A stretch of 45,082 nucleotides of DNA from Sedimentibacter hydroxybenzoicus DSM 7310. Lineage in GTDB: Bacteria; Bacillota; Clostridia; Tissierellales; Sedimentibacteraceae. The position numbers were made by a program, and so were the translations under genes. Location of the stretch: assembly GCF_013403245.1 (NCBI RefSeq), contig NZ_JACBNQ010000026.1:1-45082 (forward strand). The letters are read 5' to 3'. This document shows positions 7,049 through 16,000 of this stretch, in pieces. A model generated the notes under the pieces. That model made no database searches. It was not told where the DNA came from and saw only the letters and a program-made list of their open reading frames with translations. The stretch's first letter is position 1. Each line of letters begins with the position of its first letter.

Positions 7049-10000
7049 CTAATTTATGGTTAAATTTGTTTTGTCAACATAATTCAATTTAGCTTCCATA
7101 CTTTCCTTTATTACGGCGTAATCAACGGTATATTCTCCTTTTTGTGCTGCCTGCATATAGAATTCAATCGGTCTTACGGGCAGATCCTTGTCGTAATAAT
7201 AGTAAAATGTAAGCTTTTGACCGTCAGCATAAGCCCGGTAATCCTCAATTCCCGCTCTGACATATCTGAATCCGGTTGGAACTACATAGGTTATTTCGTA
7301 GCTTCCGTATTCAACAGCAGGAGCAATGCTTGGAGTTATGGTCACTGTTACAAGGTCTGACTGATTGTATTCTTTTTGTTCCGATGCCGTACCACTAAGC
7401 TCATAGCTTATATTAATGGACATTTCATCGGATTTGTTTTTATCCAGATCATCCTTGTTTCCCAATGCATCGACTTTACACGCAATACTTCCTTTGATAC
7501 CGCTGAATTTAATATCCTTTATTTTATCCTTAGCGATTGCAAAGCTTTCTCTGTCAAACAGCTTCAATTTATATGTTTTCTTGGTACCATCTGCTGTTAC
7601 CGTCACTTCTCCGGACAAATCCTTGATTTCATCTAATTTCATGATATCCCTGTTCATAATGTAAATTAATTGTTCAAAGTTGCTCAATGTCATTTTAGAT
7701 GGATTATTATATATATATCTGAACAGCTTATCCCCGGTATCAAAGTTATTGAGCTTTACACCCAGCACCGATAAAAGTGCGGTTATTTCATAATTGTCCG
7801 CATCATTCTGTTTGTTGTCATAATACAAATAATCACCTGATTTTGATGAACCGTTTATAAATTCCTTATAATACTTGTTTGCCGTTTTCTTATCTCCCAG
7901 CTCTGCCAAAGCCAATGACAGATATATCTTATCTCTGTTCTCCAAGCCGGATTCATTATTCTCCAGCAAATCATAAATTTTAAGCAGAACAGGCTCCTTG
8001 TATTTGCTGAGTCCCCATAATGCTGCGGAAACATCGGTATTATAATCCTCAGTTCTTTTCAACGTATTTTCAAAGCAAATCTTGAATTTAGTATTTAAGT
8101 ATTCGTCATCAACTAAATTGGCTAATTTGACCGTTATCTCAATATCCTCTTCAGAATACGGCAACAGCTTATATCCCATGTATCCCTGATTGATTGATGA
8201 TTCATATTCGCTTATTTTAGCCCTGAGCTCCTCCTCAGAAAAGTCTATATTCGTTTTAAAGTAATCATTTATATATTTTTTAGCAATCAATGAACAAACT
8301 GTCTGGTCGATTCTTCTGCCTCCACCTGAAGAAATCAAATCCAAGCTGTTGTAAAAATCGGAGCGGCTTTCATTAAACAAGGTTATAACAGGATTAGAAT
8401 ATACCTCATCAAATACCGTTTGTTCGGTAAGCTTGTAGTAATCCGTATTGTTAAAATAAACGTAAGATTCCACGACTGAGAATTCTTCCTTTATAGCATC
8501 CTTATTATTTTTACTGCCTGCAGTCACATATATTTCATAAATTCCCTCATCCTGCTTGCCCAACAAAACATTGGTATAGTCACCTATTATCCCTTTTGTA
8601 TTTACATCCGTTTTTTTACCTGTTTCCTTATTTACAACGCTTACGCTGTACTCCACCTCTTCACCTGCAACAGCAGCGGTTCCAAAGGTTCTTAACGATA
8701 CGTTGATGTTATCATCTTTCAGATACTCTTCACCCATTATTAAATCCACGAAAAACGGCAATCCGACAGTTATATTTTTTTTACCGCTGCCGACGTAAAG
8801 CTTATCTGATATACCCTGGTACGTTATCCTCCAGGATGTCAGATTGTCAGGCAGCTTAAATTTTACAGCTGCTTTACCGTCCTTGTCGGTGGTTACGGAT
8901 GTGAAAGCAGTCGTGTCGTCAAAATCATCTCTGAACGTATTGTCATTGCCGCCGCCTCCTCCCATTTCTGCCATGCCGGGACCGTCGGTGTACGGGTCAA
9001 CATTAGAAAGATATGATTTAATAACCCCGAGATACCACGCATATCTGTATGGACCAAAATACAAATCATTTAAGGTATTTACATTCTTTTCAAATACGGC
9101 AAAATACGCTTCATCTACGACACTTATATTTATATCCGCTACACATGGTCTGTTGTTCTCATCAAATGCACGTATGCTAAAGGTCGCTTCCTCCCCCGGC
9201 TTGTATTCCTCCTTATCGGTTGCAACATCAAAATACATTTGTCTTTCCGTCACATCATATGCTATATAATTATCAACAGGATACATATATCCGTTCTTGA
9301 TATATATCCCTTGTATTGATACTCTTGAAATATAATCCTCTTTGAAAGGGAATTGTATTTTTGTACTGTCAAAATTAATGTAGTCAACCAGACCGTTACG
9401 TGCAAACAGCAATATGAGATTGTCGTTATCAATGTCATTTACGGCGGCATTATCATATACTAACTCCATGCTTACATTTTCGTTTAACCTGTAGTATTCC
9501 TTATCGTCATTTTTTTCTAAGCTGTAGGATAATCTATTGTATGGTCTGAATCTTCCGTTAATATTCGCTTCCTCTTCAATAGTTCCGTTTTTATCACCGT
9601 AATATGATGCAATTATTTTGTAGCTTCTATCCCTATCAAAATTAGGTATCTGTACATTTGCAATGCCGTCAACAACATTCACATTTTCCCAGTAGACTGT
9701 ATTTTGAATCTTTTTGTAATCATAAATTACCTGATTAACCTTGTTTATATAGTCGTAATGCTCCCCGATTTTTTCTTTTTCATAATAATATTCTGTTATC
9801 ATTACGTTGACTTCGCCATCTAAGGGATTGCCTCTGAGAGAGCTTAAATCAATGTTATCTTCATTGTAATTCTTGATTACCAAATCATGCAGCATAATGT
9901 CTATCGTCGTTGGATTATCAATTCCCCTATCTACCTCAAGCATTTTATTTTTTGGGAAAACACTGAAGCTGTCATATAGGTTTACCGCCATATCCTCCGC

Positions 10001-11905
10001 TTCCTTGTTGTAGCTGCTGATATTTACAGTTACAGGTCTCCAACCCATACTATTAACTGCAGTATTTATATTGAAGATTTTTTCTCCGTTTTCACTTAAT
10101 ATTACTTCCTGTTCCGTATTGCTGTAATCTATAAATCCGTATCCGCCATAACCATATGTATTCACTTTCACTTTTAAATCAGGAACGGGATTCCCGTCAA
10201 AGAAGTTAGCATTAATTTTATACGTTAAGTCATCACCACTGTACATAATTTTCTTGCTCAGCTCACCGTTCATTGTATACAAGGGCTTAGTGTATTTTCT
10301 TACTTCAACATATTCCGAGGATATCTGAAAATCATTGTCATATACCTCAATCCTAAGTCCGCCTGATGCCGCATTTTTTAATTCAAATTGCGTTTCATAC
10401 GTACCGATATCCGTTAAGTCAACCTCCTTGCTGTCTACGGCCAATCCCGTATATGTTTCCACAAGATCTATTCTGACCTTATTTACGGCACCCTCGTGCC
10501 TGCGTCTTGCAAATCCCCACACATTGACAGTGTCCGTAGGCATGTATACGGGTCTGTCCGTATCTATATACCTGAAATATTCTGCCGCGTAATTCATATC
10601 TCTGTAATAATAATATTTAAACAATTCACCGTCGGCATAAATAAAATCATTGTAGCCGTCAGCTTCAAGCCTCATAAATACCGTTTTATAATCCTCAGCT
10701 TTTTTGTTTACTGCCAACGCTCCGTTTTCGTCAGTCACGCCTATCTTTTCACCATTTAAAAATACGCCGGCATTTTTAATACCCTTGCTGGTAATGCTGT
10801 CTATTGCATACACTAAAATCTGCTCCCCAAAAATTGCGTTATACAGCATCATGTCGTTTATCTGCATAAACAAATAGGAGCTCGTACCTTCTACGCTGAA
10901 TTCCAATAAATAATAGCCTTTTTTCAATTCATCCGGTAATTCAAACAAGGCCTTGGAGCTATAAGAAAATTCTGTATCTACAAATGGCTTTTGATTTATT
11001 GTATTTATATTGGTTAATCTGCTGTCATTTTTGGCATCCTCGGGAAACTTGCCCGTTTCGGCATATGTATTTATATCATTGGCAAATTCATCATTGTTAC
11101 TGTACTGATATATATTTATCGTAAATTCCACATCATCGTATTGATTGTTTATATTAGCACCTACTGCCTTTACGTTGCCTTCTGCAATGTTAATCAGAGG
11201 ATTTTCGAAGTAAATTTTAGCAAGTTCATCAGACTCAGTCATAAAGCTGAAAACATAATCCTCCTTCAGCTCCTCGGAACCGTCATCCAGTCCGAAACCT
11301 TTTTTTATTGTTACGGTATACCTCGTATTGTAATCTAATTTTTCGGGAGCAAAAATAACAGAGTTTTCATTTTTTATGAATCTGCCCTCCACTTCAGGTA
11401 CAATTTCAAAGTATTCATCTATCTCCTTAAGGTTGCTGAGGGAAAAATACATTTCTATGCCGGAATGAACAGGAACATAATTGCTATCACTGCCGGGAAT
11501 CGTACTTTCAACCTTAAATTCTTTCTTCGTTTGAAACGCCCACGAATATTCGTAAGGCTCGTCATTTAACTTTACCTGATAAATTTTATCATTCTCTAAG
11601 CTGTTTAACGGAATGATATTAAAAACAGTATTGGATATTTCTTCAATTTTAAATTCTTCTTCCGGAACTATCTGAAGGTTTTTATTAACATAACTTTTAC
11701 TTATGTTATCCTTACTAACCAACTGAAAGCCTGTAGAATTATCAATTCCCTGCTTATCTGATTTCAATGCAGTAAGCTCAAATTTATTCTCATCATATTC
11801 CTTTTCAACCTCGACAGGCTGATTAACCTCAGTATTATCCTTCTTAGTACATGCTGTTATTATTAAAATGATACACAAAAGTAACGCTAAAATTCTTCTA
11901 CTCAT
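7049..11905 (-). CDS. Alpha-2-macroglobulin-like lipoprotein lacking the thioester
   Basis: A 1618-aa lipoprotein with signal peptide and lipobox ITAC (Cys19). An Ig-like N-terminal region is followed by macroglobulin domains (MG2-type motif RPVYMPTDTVNVWGFARRR near residue 450). An A2M-domain segment (LTSWRITYQGISD, near residue 1030) leads into an alpha-helical thioester-domain-like region and a C-terminal receptor-like domain. Where thioester-type homologues have GC(G/L)EQ, this protein has SGGGRRIDQ (near residue 1190). It has no Cys there, so covalent protease trapping by the thioester is not expected, as in E. coli YfaS-type proteins. The likely place is the outer face of the membrane. 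The start at 11905 was chosen for TTGGGGGATATCATG; a slightly longer frame begins 12 bp upstream. It is followed by the Memo gene. Confidence 0.85.
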   Translation of the reverse strand: MSRRILALLLCIILIITACTKKDNTEVNQPVEVEKEYDENKFELTALKSDKQGIDNSTGFQLVSKDNISKSYVNKNLQIVPEEEFKIEEISNTVFNIIPLNSLENDKIYQVKLNDEPYEYSWAFQTKKEFKVESTIPGSDSNYVPVHSGIEMYFSLSNLKEIDEYFEIVPEVEGRFIKNENSVIFAPEKLDYNTRYTVTIKKGFGLDDGSEELKEDYVFSFMTESDELAKIYFENPLINIAEGNVKAVGANINNQYDDVEFTINIYQYSNNDEFANDINTYAETGKFPEDAKNDSRLTNINTINQKPFVDTEFSYSSKALFELPDELKKGYYLLEFSVEGTSSYLFMQINDMMLYNAIFGEQILVYAIDSITSKGIKNAGVFLNGEKIGVTDENGALAVNKKAEDYKTVFMRLEADGYNDFIYADGELFKYYYYRDMNYAAEYFRYIDTDRPVYMPTDTVNVWGFARRRHEGAVNKVRIDLVETYTGLAVDSKEVDLTDIGTYETQFELKNAASGGLRIEVYDNDFQISSEYVEVRKYTKPLYTMNGELSKKIMYSGDDLTYKINANFFDGNPVPDLKVKVNTYGYGGYGFIDYSNTEQEVILSENGEKIFNINTAVNSMGWRPVTVNISSYNKEAEDMAVNLYDSFSVFPKNKMLEVDRGIDNPTTIDIMLHDLVIKNYNEDNIDLSSLRGNPLDGEVNVMITEYYYEKEKIGEHYDYINKVNQVIYDYKKIQNTVYWENVNVVDGIANVQIPNFDRDRSYKIIASYYGDKNGTIEEEANINGRFRPYNRLSYSLEKNDDKEYYRLNENVSMELVYDNAAVNDIDNDNLILLFARNGLVDYINFDSTKIQFPFKEDYISRVSIQGIYIKNGYMYPVDNYIAYDVTERQMYFDVATDKEEYKPGEEATFSIRAFDENNRPCVADINISVVDEAYFAVFEKNVNTLNDLYFGPYRYAWYLGVIKSYLSNVDPYTDGPGMAEMGGGGGNDNTFRDDFDDTTAFTSVTTDKDGKAAVKFKLPDNLTSWRITYQGISDKLYVGSGKKNITVGLPFFVDLIMGEEYLKDDNINVSLRTFGTAAVAGEEVEYSVSVVNKETGKKTDVNTKGIIGDYTNVLLGKQDEGIYEIYVTAGSKNNKDAIKEEFSVVESYVYFNNTDYYKLTEQTVFDEVYSNPVITLFNESRSDFYNSLDLISSGGGRRIDQTVCSLIAKKYINDYFKTNIDFSEEELRAKISEYESSINQGYMGYKLLPYSEEDIEITVKLANLVDDEYLNTKFKICFENTLKRTEDYNTDVSAALWGLSKYKEPVLLKIYDLLENNESGLENRDKIYLSLALAELGDKKTANKYYKEFINGSSKSGDYLYYDNKQNDADNYEITALLSVLGVKLNNFDTGDKLFRYIYNNPSKMTLSNFEQLIYIMNRDIMKLDEIKDLSGEVTVTADGTKKTYKLKLFDRESFAIAKDKIKDIKFSGIKGSIACKVDALGNKDDLDKNKSDEMSINISYELSGTASEQKEYNQSDLVTVTITPSIAPAVEYGSYEITYVVPTGFRYVRAGIEDYRAYADGQKLTFYYYYDKDLPVRPIEFYMQAAQKGEYTVDYAVIKESMEAKLNYVDKTNLTIN

Positions 11906-11939
11906 GATATCCCCCAATTTTATTTACTAATATAGCAAC

Positions 11940-11968
11940 ATTATACTTCAGAAAATTTTCTACCACAA
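11940..11968 (-). promoter_or_regulatory. Sigma-A-type promoter of the macroglobulin-Memo operon
   Basis: On the minus strand, TTGTGG (11963-11968) and TATAAT (11940-11945) are separated by 17 bp, about 35 bp before the start codon. A divergent TATAAT at about 12012-12017 may serve the + strand gene at 12034. Confidence 0.6.
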
Positions 11969-12033
11969 TATGTAATTTATTTAATCCGTACCTTTATTAA
12001 TTATCCGCATAGTATAATGCAGGAGGGATTTAA

Positions 12034-12714
12034 ATGAATAAGTCAAAAAAAGCTGAAATTAGAATGCAAAATTTCGAGGAAACATTTAGATACGGCAATG
12101 TTGATGTCATGAAGCTCACCATCAAATATCCGGTGGTAAAGCTTCAGAATAACCCCGATGCACAAGCAATGATAAATAACCAGATAGCAATTGAGGTAAA
12201 CGAATATCACAGACATGTTTCCGACTTTTTATACAATCAGGCAGTAAATGACTATAGAGAAGCACAAGAAAATAACTACCCGTTCCACGGCTATGAAGCG
12301 TATATGGAATATGTAATTACCTACAACGACAATTGCTTTTTAAGCTACTATTATGACAAATACGAGTATACCGGAGGAGCTCACGGCATGACTCTGAGAA
12401 GCTCGAATACATTCGAGCTGTGCAGAGGTACAATGATTCCGCTGTACTGTTTTTTTAAAAAAGGTTTAAATTACAAACGTAAGCTTATATTTGAAATTAT
12501 TAAACAGGCAGACGAAAGGTTAAAGGAAGAGCCCGGTATTTTCTTCGATGATTACGAAACATTAATCATTAAAAATTTTGATGAAGATAATTACTTTCTT
12601 TCACCGGATGGATTGTCCATATATTATCAGCACTACGATATAGCTCCTTATTCAACGGGAATAGTGGTATTTACAATTCCATACAAAACGATAGGATGGT
12701 ACCCATCCTGCTGA
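12034..12714 (+). CDS. DUF3298/DUF4163-type (RsiV/PdaC-like fold) protein
   Basis: This 226-aa protein has the pattern of an N-terminal DUF4163-like strand region (VMKLTIKYPVVKLQNNPDAQAMINNQI) followed by a DUF3298-like half with EYTGGAHG and a C-terminal strand region ending VVFTIPYKTIGWYP. In RsiV and PdaC this module is extracellular and can bind lysozyme. Here there is no signal peptide or membrane segment, so the protein appears cytosolic, or is a spore/mother-cell protein. It starts after GCAGGAGGGATTTAAATG. Function unknown. Confidence 0.72.
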   Translation: MNKSKKAEIRMQNFEETFRYGNVDVMKLTIKYPVVKLQNNPDAQAMINNQIAIEVNEYHRHVSDFLYNQAVNDYREAQENNYPFHGYEAYMEYVITYNDNCFLSYYYDKYEYTGGAHGMTLRSSNTFELCRGTMIPLYCFFKKGLNYKRKLIFEIIKQADERLKEEPGIFFDDYETLIIKNFDEDNYFLSPDGLSIYYQHYDIAPYSTGIVVFTIPYKTIGWYPSC

Positions 12715-12738
12715 TATAGGGGGTTTATCCCCCTATAT
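12714..12738. terminator. Bidirectional terminator between convergent genes
   Basis: The arms ATATAGGGGG / CCCCCTATAT enclose a TTTAT loop. The hairpin fills the 24-bp gap between the stop codons of the DUF3298-type gene (+) and the superoxide dismutase gene (-), touching the first of them. Confidence 0.75.
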
Positions 12739-13272
12739 TCACTGCAACACTATCTCTCTTATAACTCCGCAGGCCAGCCTCTTTCCCGAATTTCCTGACG
12801 GCTGGGTCCTTGAATCATCAGGGTTCTGGTGAATGATAATTGATTTTCCGATTATATCGGATACGCTAAATCGGTCTGTAAAAAATACCACCCTTGAGTA
12901 ACCGTCATTAGAAAATAAATTGGGAAAATCCCCCGCATGGTTCCCGTGAGGTTGATTGTCGGGATTCCAGTGTTCTCCTGCTGCTGTAAATGGCTCCTCA
13001 GGATTTCCTGCATCACACGTTCCGTTTTCATGAATATGAAAACCAAGTGGACCTATCGGGCTATTTCCGTTTGTAGCCGGGCTATATGGCGGGAGACCGT
13101 ATACTTCTACGGAAACCTCCGTTCCCCCCGGAACATCTGTAAATACTACAATCCCTTCTATACCCGGTGCTAACGGTCCTCCGGATATAAATGTTGCCGC
13201 TCTGCGTTGCTTATTAATACTATCAGCCATAATATCATTTTTTAAAAAATTGCATTTATAATTGTTGTACAT
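12739..13272 (-). CDS. sodC: Cu/Zn superoxide dismutase family protein, no signal peptide
   Basis: A 177-aa protein whose metal site is intact. Candidate copper ligands are H79 and H81 (FHIHENGTC), bridging H101 (GEHWNP) and H148 (IIHQNPDD). Candidate zinc ligands are H109, H112 and D115 (PHGNHAGD). The Cys pair that forms the family disulfide is present (C86, C168, the latter in RLACGVI). The zinc loop is shorter than in the eukaryotic enzyme. Unlike most bacterial SodC it has no signal peptide; the N-terminus is polar (MYNNYKCNFLKND). The start at 13272 follows TTGGAGGATAGC. Activity is predicted from ligand conservation only. Its nearness to a Tyr/Pro-rich cupin raises a spore-coat possibility, which is inference. 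Confidence 0.88.
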   Translation of the reverse strand: MYNNYKCNFLKNDIMADSINKQRRAATFISGGPLAPGIEGIVVFTDVPGGTEVSVEVYGLPPYSPATNGNSPIGPLGFHIHENGTCDAGNPEEPFTAAGEHWNPDNQPHGNHAGDFPNLFSNDGYSRVVFFTDRFSVSDIIGKSIIIHQNPDDSRTQPSGNSGKRLACGVIREIVLQ

Positions 13273-13428
13273 GCTATCCTCCAATTTTCAATATATAATA
13301 TAGTATGGAAAATTAAAAAAATAGTTACGTAATTAACAGACGAACCGCTAATTTCAAAGTCCAATTTATACCACGGTTAATTTGTTCTGATAAATGAAAA
13401 AATAAAAATAAAAACAACGAGGTAATCA

Positions 13429-13593
13429 ATGAAGAAATTTAATGAAATACTATTGACAGAAGCAAAGCAGCCTATGGATCAAATAAGAGCTGATGCTGAT
13501 AAGCATATGAAATTAAATGATTTTATGGAATTGGAAGGAAAAAAGTATAAAAAAACAGATGACATTGATGATATATTAAATGAATTAAAATAA
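13429..13593 (+). CDS. Small hypothetical protein (54 aa)
   Basis: A short charged reading frame beginning MKKFNEILLTEAKQ and ending DDILNELK, with the ribosome-binding site CGAGGTAATCA before the ATG. It has no Cys, no hydrophobic segment and a high Lys/Asp content, and is probably helical. A weak hairpin (AAGGT...ACCTT then TTGGTTTT) follows the stop. I do not recognise the family. Codon use and the ribosome-binding site support a real gene. Confidence 0.6.
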   Translation: MKKFNEILLTEAKQPMDQIRADADKHMKLNDFMELEGKKYKKTDDIDDILNELK

Positions 13594-13668
13594 TATGAAG
13601 GTTTATCTCACCTTTTGGTTTTATATAACATAAGATATTATGATATAAAAAGAAAGGAATGAGTAAAT

Positions 13669-14241
13669 TTGTATAACAGAGCTTATCAACACCCATATTA
13701 CAGCAATTGCCACAGATATAATCCGCCCATTTATAATCCGTATTTTATGAATGAATATGTTTTTCCCTATATGCCGACGATTACTAAAATTAATGACTAC
13801 ATTGTTCATACACAAAATAACAGGGTGCTTGAACTGACAGACTACGGGCCTAATCCATTTGTAATAAATATAGATGAAGCGACTGAACAGAACAATAATT
13901 TTCGTACTGCATTATGGACAGGAGATAACCTGCAGCTTACTTTAATGAGTATTCCCGTAGGAGAAGAAATCGGTCTGGAAATGCATCCGGATACTGATCA
14001 ATTCATCAGGATTGAAGATGGTCGAGGACTTGTACTGATGGGAGATACCGAAGATAATTTAGATTTCCAGGAGATGGTTTACGATGATTTTATATTCATA
14101 ATCCCTGCAGGAAAATGGCATAACTTAATCAATATGGGCAACGAACCTTTAAAGCTGTATTCAGTATACGCGCCGCCTAATCACCCACACGGCACGGTAC
14201 ATGAAACAAAAGCAATTGCAGAACAAGAAGAAACTCTTTAA
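13669..14241 (+). CDS. Cupin-domain protein with Tyr/Pro-rich N-terminus
   Basis: This 190-aa protein has an N-terminal tail (about residues 1-30) rich in Tyr, Pro, Asn and His. A single cupin domain follows. Motif 1 is the G(X)5HXH-like stretch EIGLEMHPDTDQFIRIEDGRG and motif 2 is FIIPAGKWHNLINMG. The likely metal ligands are H in EMHPD, D/Q in DTDQ and H in GKWHN. It starts with TTG after AGAAAGGAATGAG. Small cupins of this type occur in spore-forming Firmicutes, and the N-terminus looks like a spore-coat-type tail. The substrate is unknown. Confidence 0.8.
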   Translation: MYNRAYQHPYYSNCHRYNPPIYNPYFMNEYVFPYMPTITKINDYIVHTQNNRVLELTDYGPNPFVINIDEATEQNNNFRTALWTGDNLQLTLMSIPVGEEIGLEMHPDTDQFIRIEDGRGLVLMGDTEDNLDFQEMVYDDFIFIIPAGKWHNLINMGNEPLKLYSVYAPPNHPHGTVHETKAIAEQEETL

Positions 14242-14287
14242 ATAAAGTATAATCAGACCCAATTGTGGTCTGATTATACTTTATTTA
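14239..14287. terminator. Bidirectional terminator, 21-bp stem
   Basis: A perfect 21-bp stem (TAAATAAAGTATAATCAGACC and its complement) with a 7-nt loop covers the stop codons of the cupin (+) and the HlyD-like gene (-). The stem runs AT-rich at its base on both strands. Confidence 0.85.
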
Positions 14288-15315
14288 GCTTCAATATACA
14301 CATCTATATTATAGTTAGGCAATAAGAACGAATCGTTGTTATCTATTGAGATCTTAATGGGAACTATAGTTTCACCATTATTCTTAAAGGCCATTTGGGA
14401 AATATATTTGACACTACCTTCATATTCACGCATTCTGTCAGCCACAGGAACAATTCTTACCCTTGCTCCTGTCTGTATATCCTTAATAAATTCTTCTACA
14501 ACCTCAGCTTCAATTATTAAGCTGTCAAGATCAGCAATGCTGAATGCTTTTTTTGAGACGTCGGTAATGTGCCCTGTATCATATTGAATATCATAAATTA
14601 CTGCATTGTTGTAATGTGAAACAATTTGATTTTCTCTGATATACTGTTTATTCAGTTTGTTTTCCAAAGCTTCCAGTTTGCTTTTTAATTGCATGATGTT
14701 TTCCATTTGAACAGCTTTCTCAATAATTTCAGATTCAGCCTTTTTATTTATTGAATCTAAAGTATTACGGATTTCAAATTTAATATTGTCCACTTTGTTT
14801 TTACTTTCATTTAGATTCTTCTTAGATTGATTGTAGGTATCCTCTGTAATTGCTCTCTCTTTATACAGACTTTCGTTATTGTTAAATTCACTGACTGCTG
14901 TTGAATATACCTTTTCGGCAAATTCTAAGTTGCTTTTAAGCTTATCCATTTCCGTCTGCTGATTGTCTTTACTGTTCAGCTTAATTTGTTCATACTCTAA
15001 TTCTGCTATGTTAAGCTGGCTTTTAATATCAGAAACCTGCACTTCATACTGAGACATATCCAAGATCAAAATTGGTTCATCAAGCTTGATATGCTGACCG
15101 TTACTTACCAATATATCTGTGACAACAGATGTAAAATCAATGATAATATCCATTGAATCCTCTGCTTTTACAACGCCAAAGCTTTCAATTATTTTCTTAT
15201 CCTGTGATAAATCAATCTCTTCAACGGGAGCTGCCGATTCCTTGGGGGTACACCCGTACATACTTAAGCTTAATAATATAATCAAAAATATCAAAATAGA
15301 TTTTTTTAATATCAT
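14281..15315 (-). CDS. HlyD/MacA-like periplasmic adaptor lipoprotein of an ABC exporter
   Basis: A 344-aa protein with signal peptide and lipobox SMYGC (Cys22). A lipoyl-like half (residues about 60-85) is followed by a long heptad-rich coiled coil (about 85-215), a second lipoyl half and a beta-barrel domain (GARVRIVPVADRMREYEGSVKYIS). This is the architecture of membrane-fusion adaptors of MacAB-type pumps. In a Gram-positive cell there is no TolC partner, so it probably works as an extracytoplasmic extension of the permease. Its ATG directly follows the TAA of the ATPase gene. It is last in the permease-ATPase-adaptor operon and ends in the strong hairpin at 14239-14287. Confidence 0.88.
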   Translation of the reverse strand: MILKKSILIFLIILLSLSMYGCTPKESAAPVEEIDLSQDKKIIESFGVVKAEDSMDIIIDFTSVVTDILVSNGQHIKLDEPILILDMSQYEVQVSDIKSQLNIAELEYEQIKLNSKDNQQTEMDKLKSNLEFAEKVYSTAVSEFNNNESLYKERAITEDTYNQSKKNLNESKNKVDNIKFEIRNTLDSINKKAESEIIEKAVQMENIMQLKSKLEALENKLNKQYIRENQIVSHYNNAVIYDIQYDTGHITDVSKKAFSIADLDSLIIEAEVVEEFIKDIQTGARVRIVPVADRMREYEGSVKYISQMAFKNNGETIVPIKISIDNNDSFLLPNYNIDVYIEAK

Positions 15316-15990
15316 TTATTCCCACACCCTTCCATCTCTTACATTAATTATCCTATTGCCGTATTTAGCCGTTTCATGCGAGTGGCTGACCTGCAAAATT
15401 GTTTTTCCTTTATCTTTATTTATGCGTTGGAGTAATTTCATAACCTCATCAGATGTCTTACTGTCTAAATTTCCCGTTGGTTCATCAGCCAGAATTATAT
15501 CCGGCTCATTAATCAATGCACGGGCTATTGCAACCCGTTGCTGCTGTCCGCCTGATAACTCTCTGGGCGTATGATTTTTTCTGTCTGACAGTTCAACTAC
15601 TTCAAGTATTTCATCTAACTTGCTTCGATAATTTTTTATTTTTTTACCGTCCAGCAATATCGGCAGCATTATATTATCCTCCACCGTCAGATTGGGTACT
15701 AAATTATAAAACTGAAATACAAATCCAACCTCTCTGCGCCTCATTATGCTTTGTTCTTCATCTGATAAAACAGAAATGTCATTTCCCTTTATAGATATTT
15801 TGCCTGATGTAGGTTTATCCAAGCCTCCTATCAAATACAACAATGTACTTTTTCCCGAGCCGGATGGACCCATTATCGTAATAAAATCTCCTTTGTCAAC
15901 AGAAAGATTTATTTCCTTCAATATCTCTACCGGTACGGTACCCAGCATATATGTTTTATAAAGCTCTGCAACCTCTATTATTTTCTCCAT
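15316..15990 (-). CDS. ABC transporter ATP-binding protein (LolD/MacB type)
   Basis: A 224-aa ATPase. Seen are Walker A GPSGSGKST, the Q-loop in FVFQFYNLVPNLTVEDN, signature LSGGQQQR, Walker B IILADEPT and the H-loop VSHSHE. The region after the Q-loop resembles the LolD/MacB/FtsE family, which drives lipoprotein or macrolide/peptide export by mechanotransmission. The start at 15990 was chosen for GGGAGGATTCCATG; this ribosome-binding site overlaps the stop codon of the permease gene, indicating coupling. A longer frame would begin inside the permease gene. Confidence 0.92.
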   Translation of the reverse strand: MEKIIEVAELYKTYMLGTVPVEILKEINLSVDKGDFITIMGPSGSGKSTLLYLIGGLDKPTSGKISIKGNDISVLSDEEQSIMRRREVGFVFQFYNLVPNLTVEDNIMLPILLDGKKIKNYRSKLDEILEVVELSDRKNHTPRELSGGQQQRVAIARALINEPDIILADEPTGNLDSKTSDEVMKLLQRINKDKGKTILQVSHSHETAKYGNRIINVRDGRVWE

Positions 15991-16000
15991 GGAATCCTCC

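Noticed and set aside
7049-11905. Protease-trapping thioester macroglobulin
   Set aside because: The expected Cys-x-Glu-Gln motif is replaced by GGGRRIDQ, so no internal thioester can form there.
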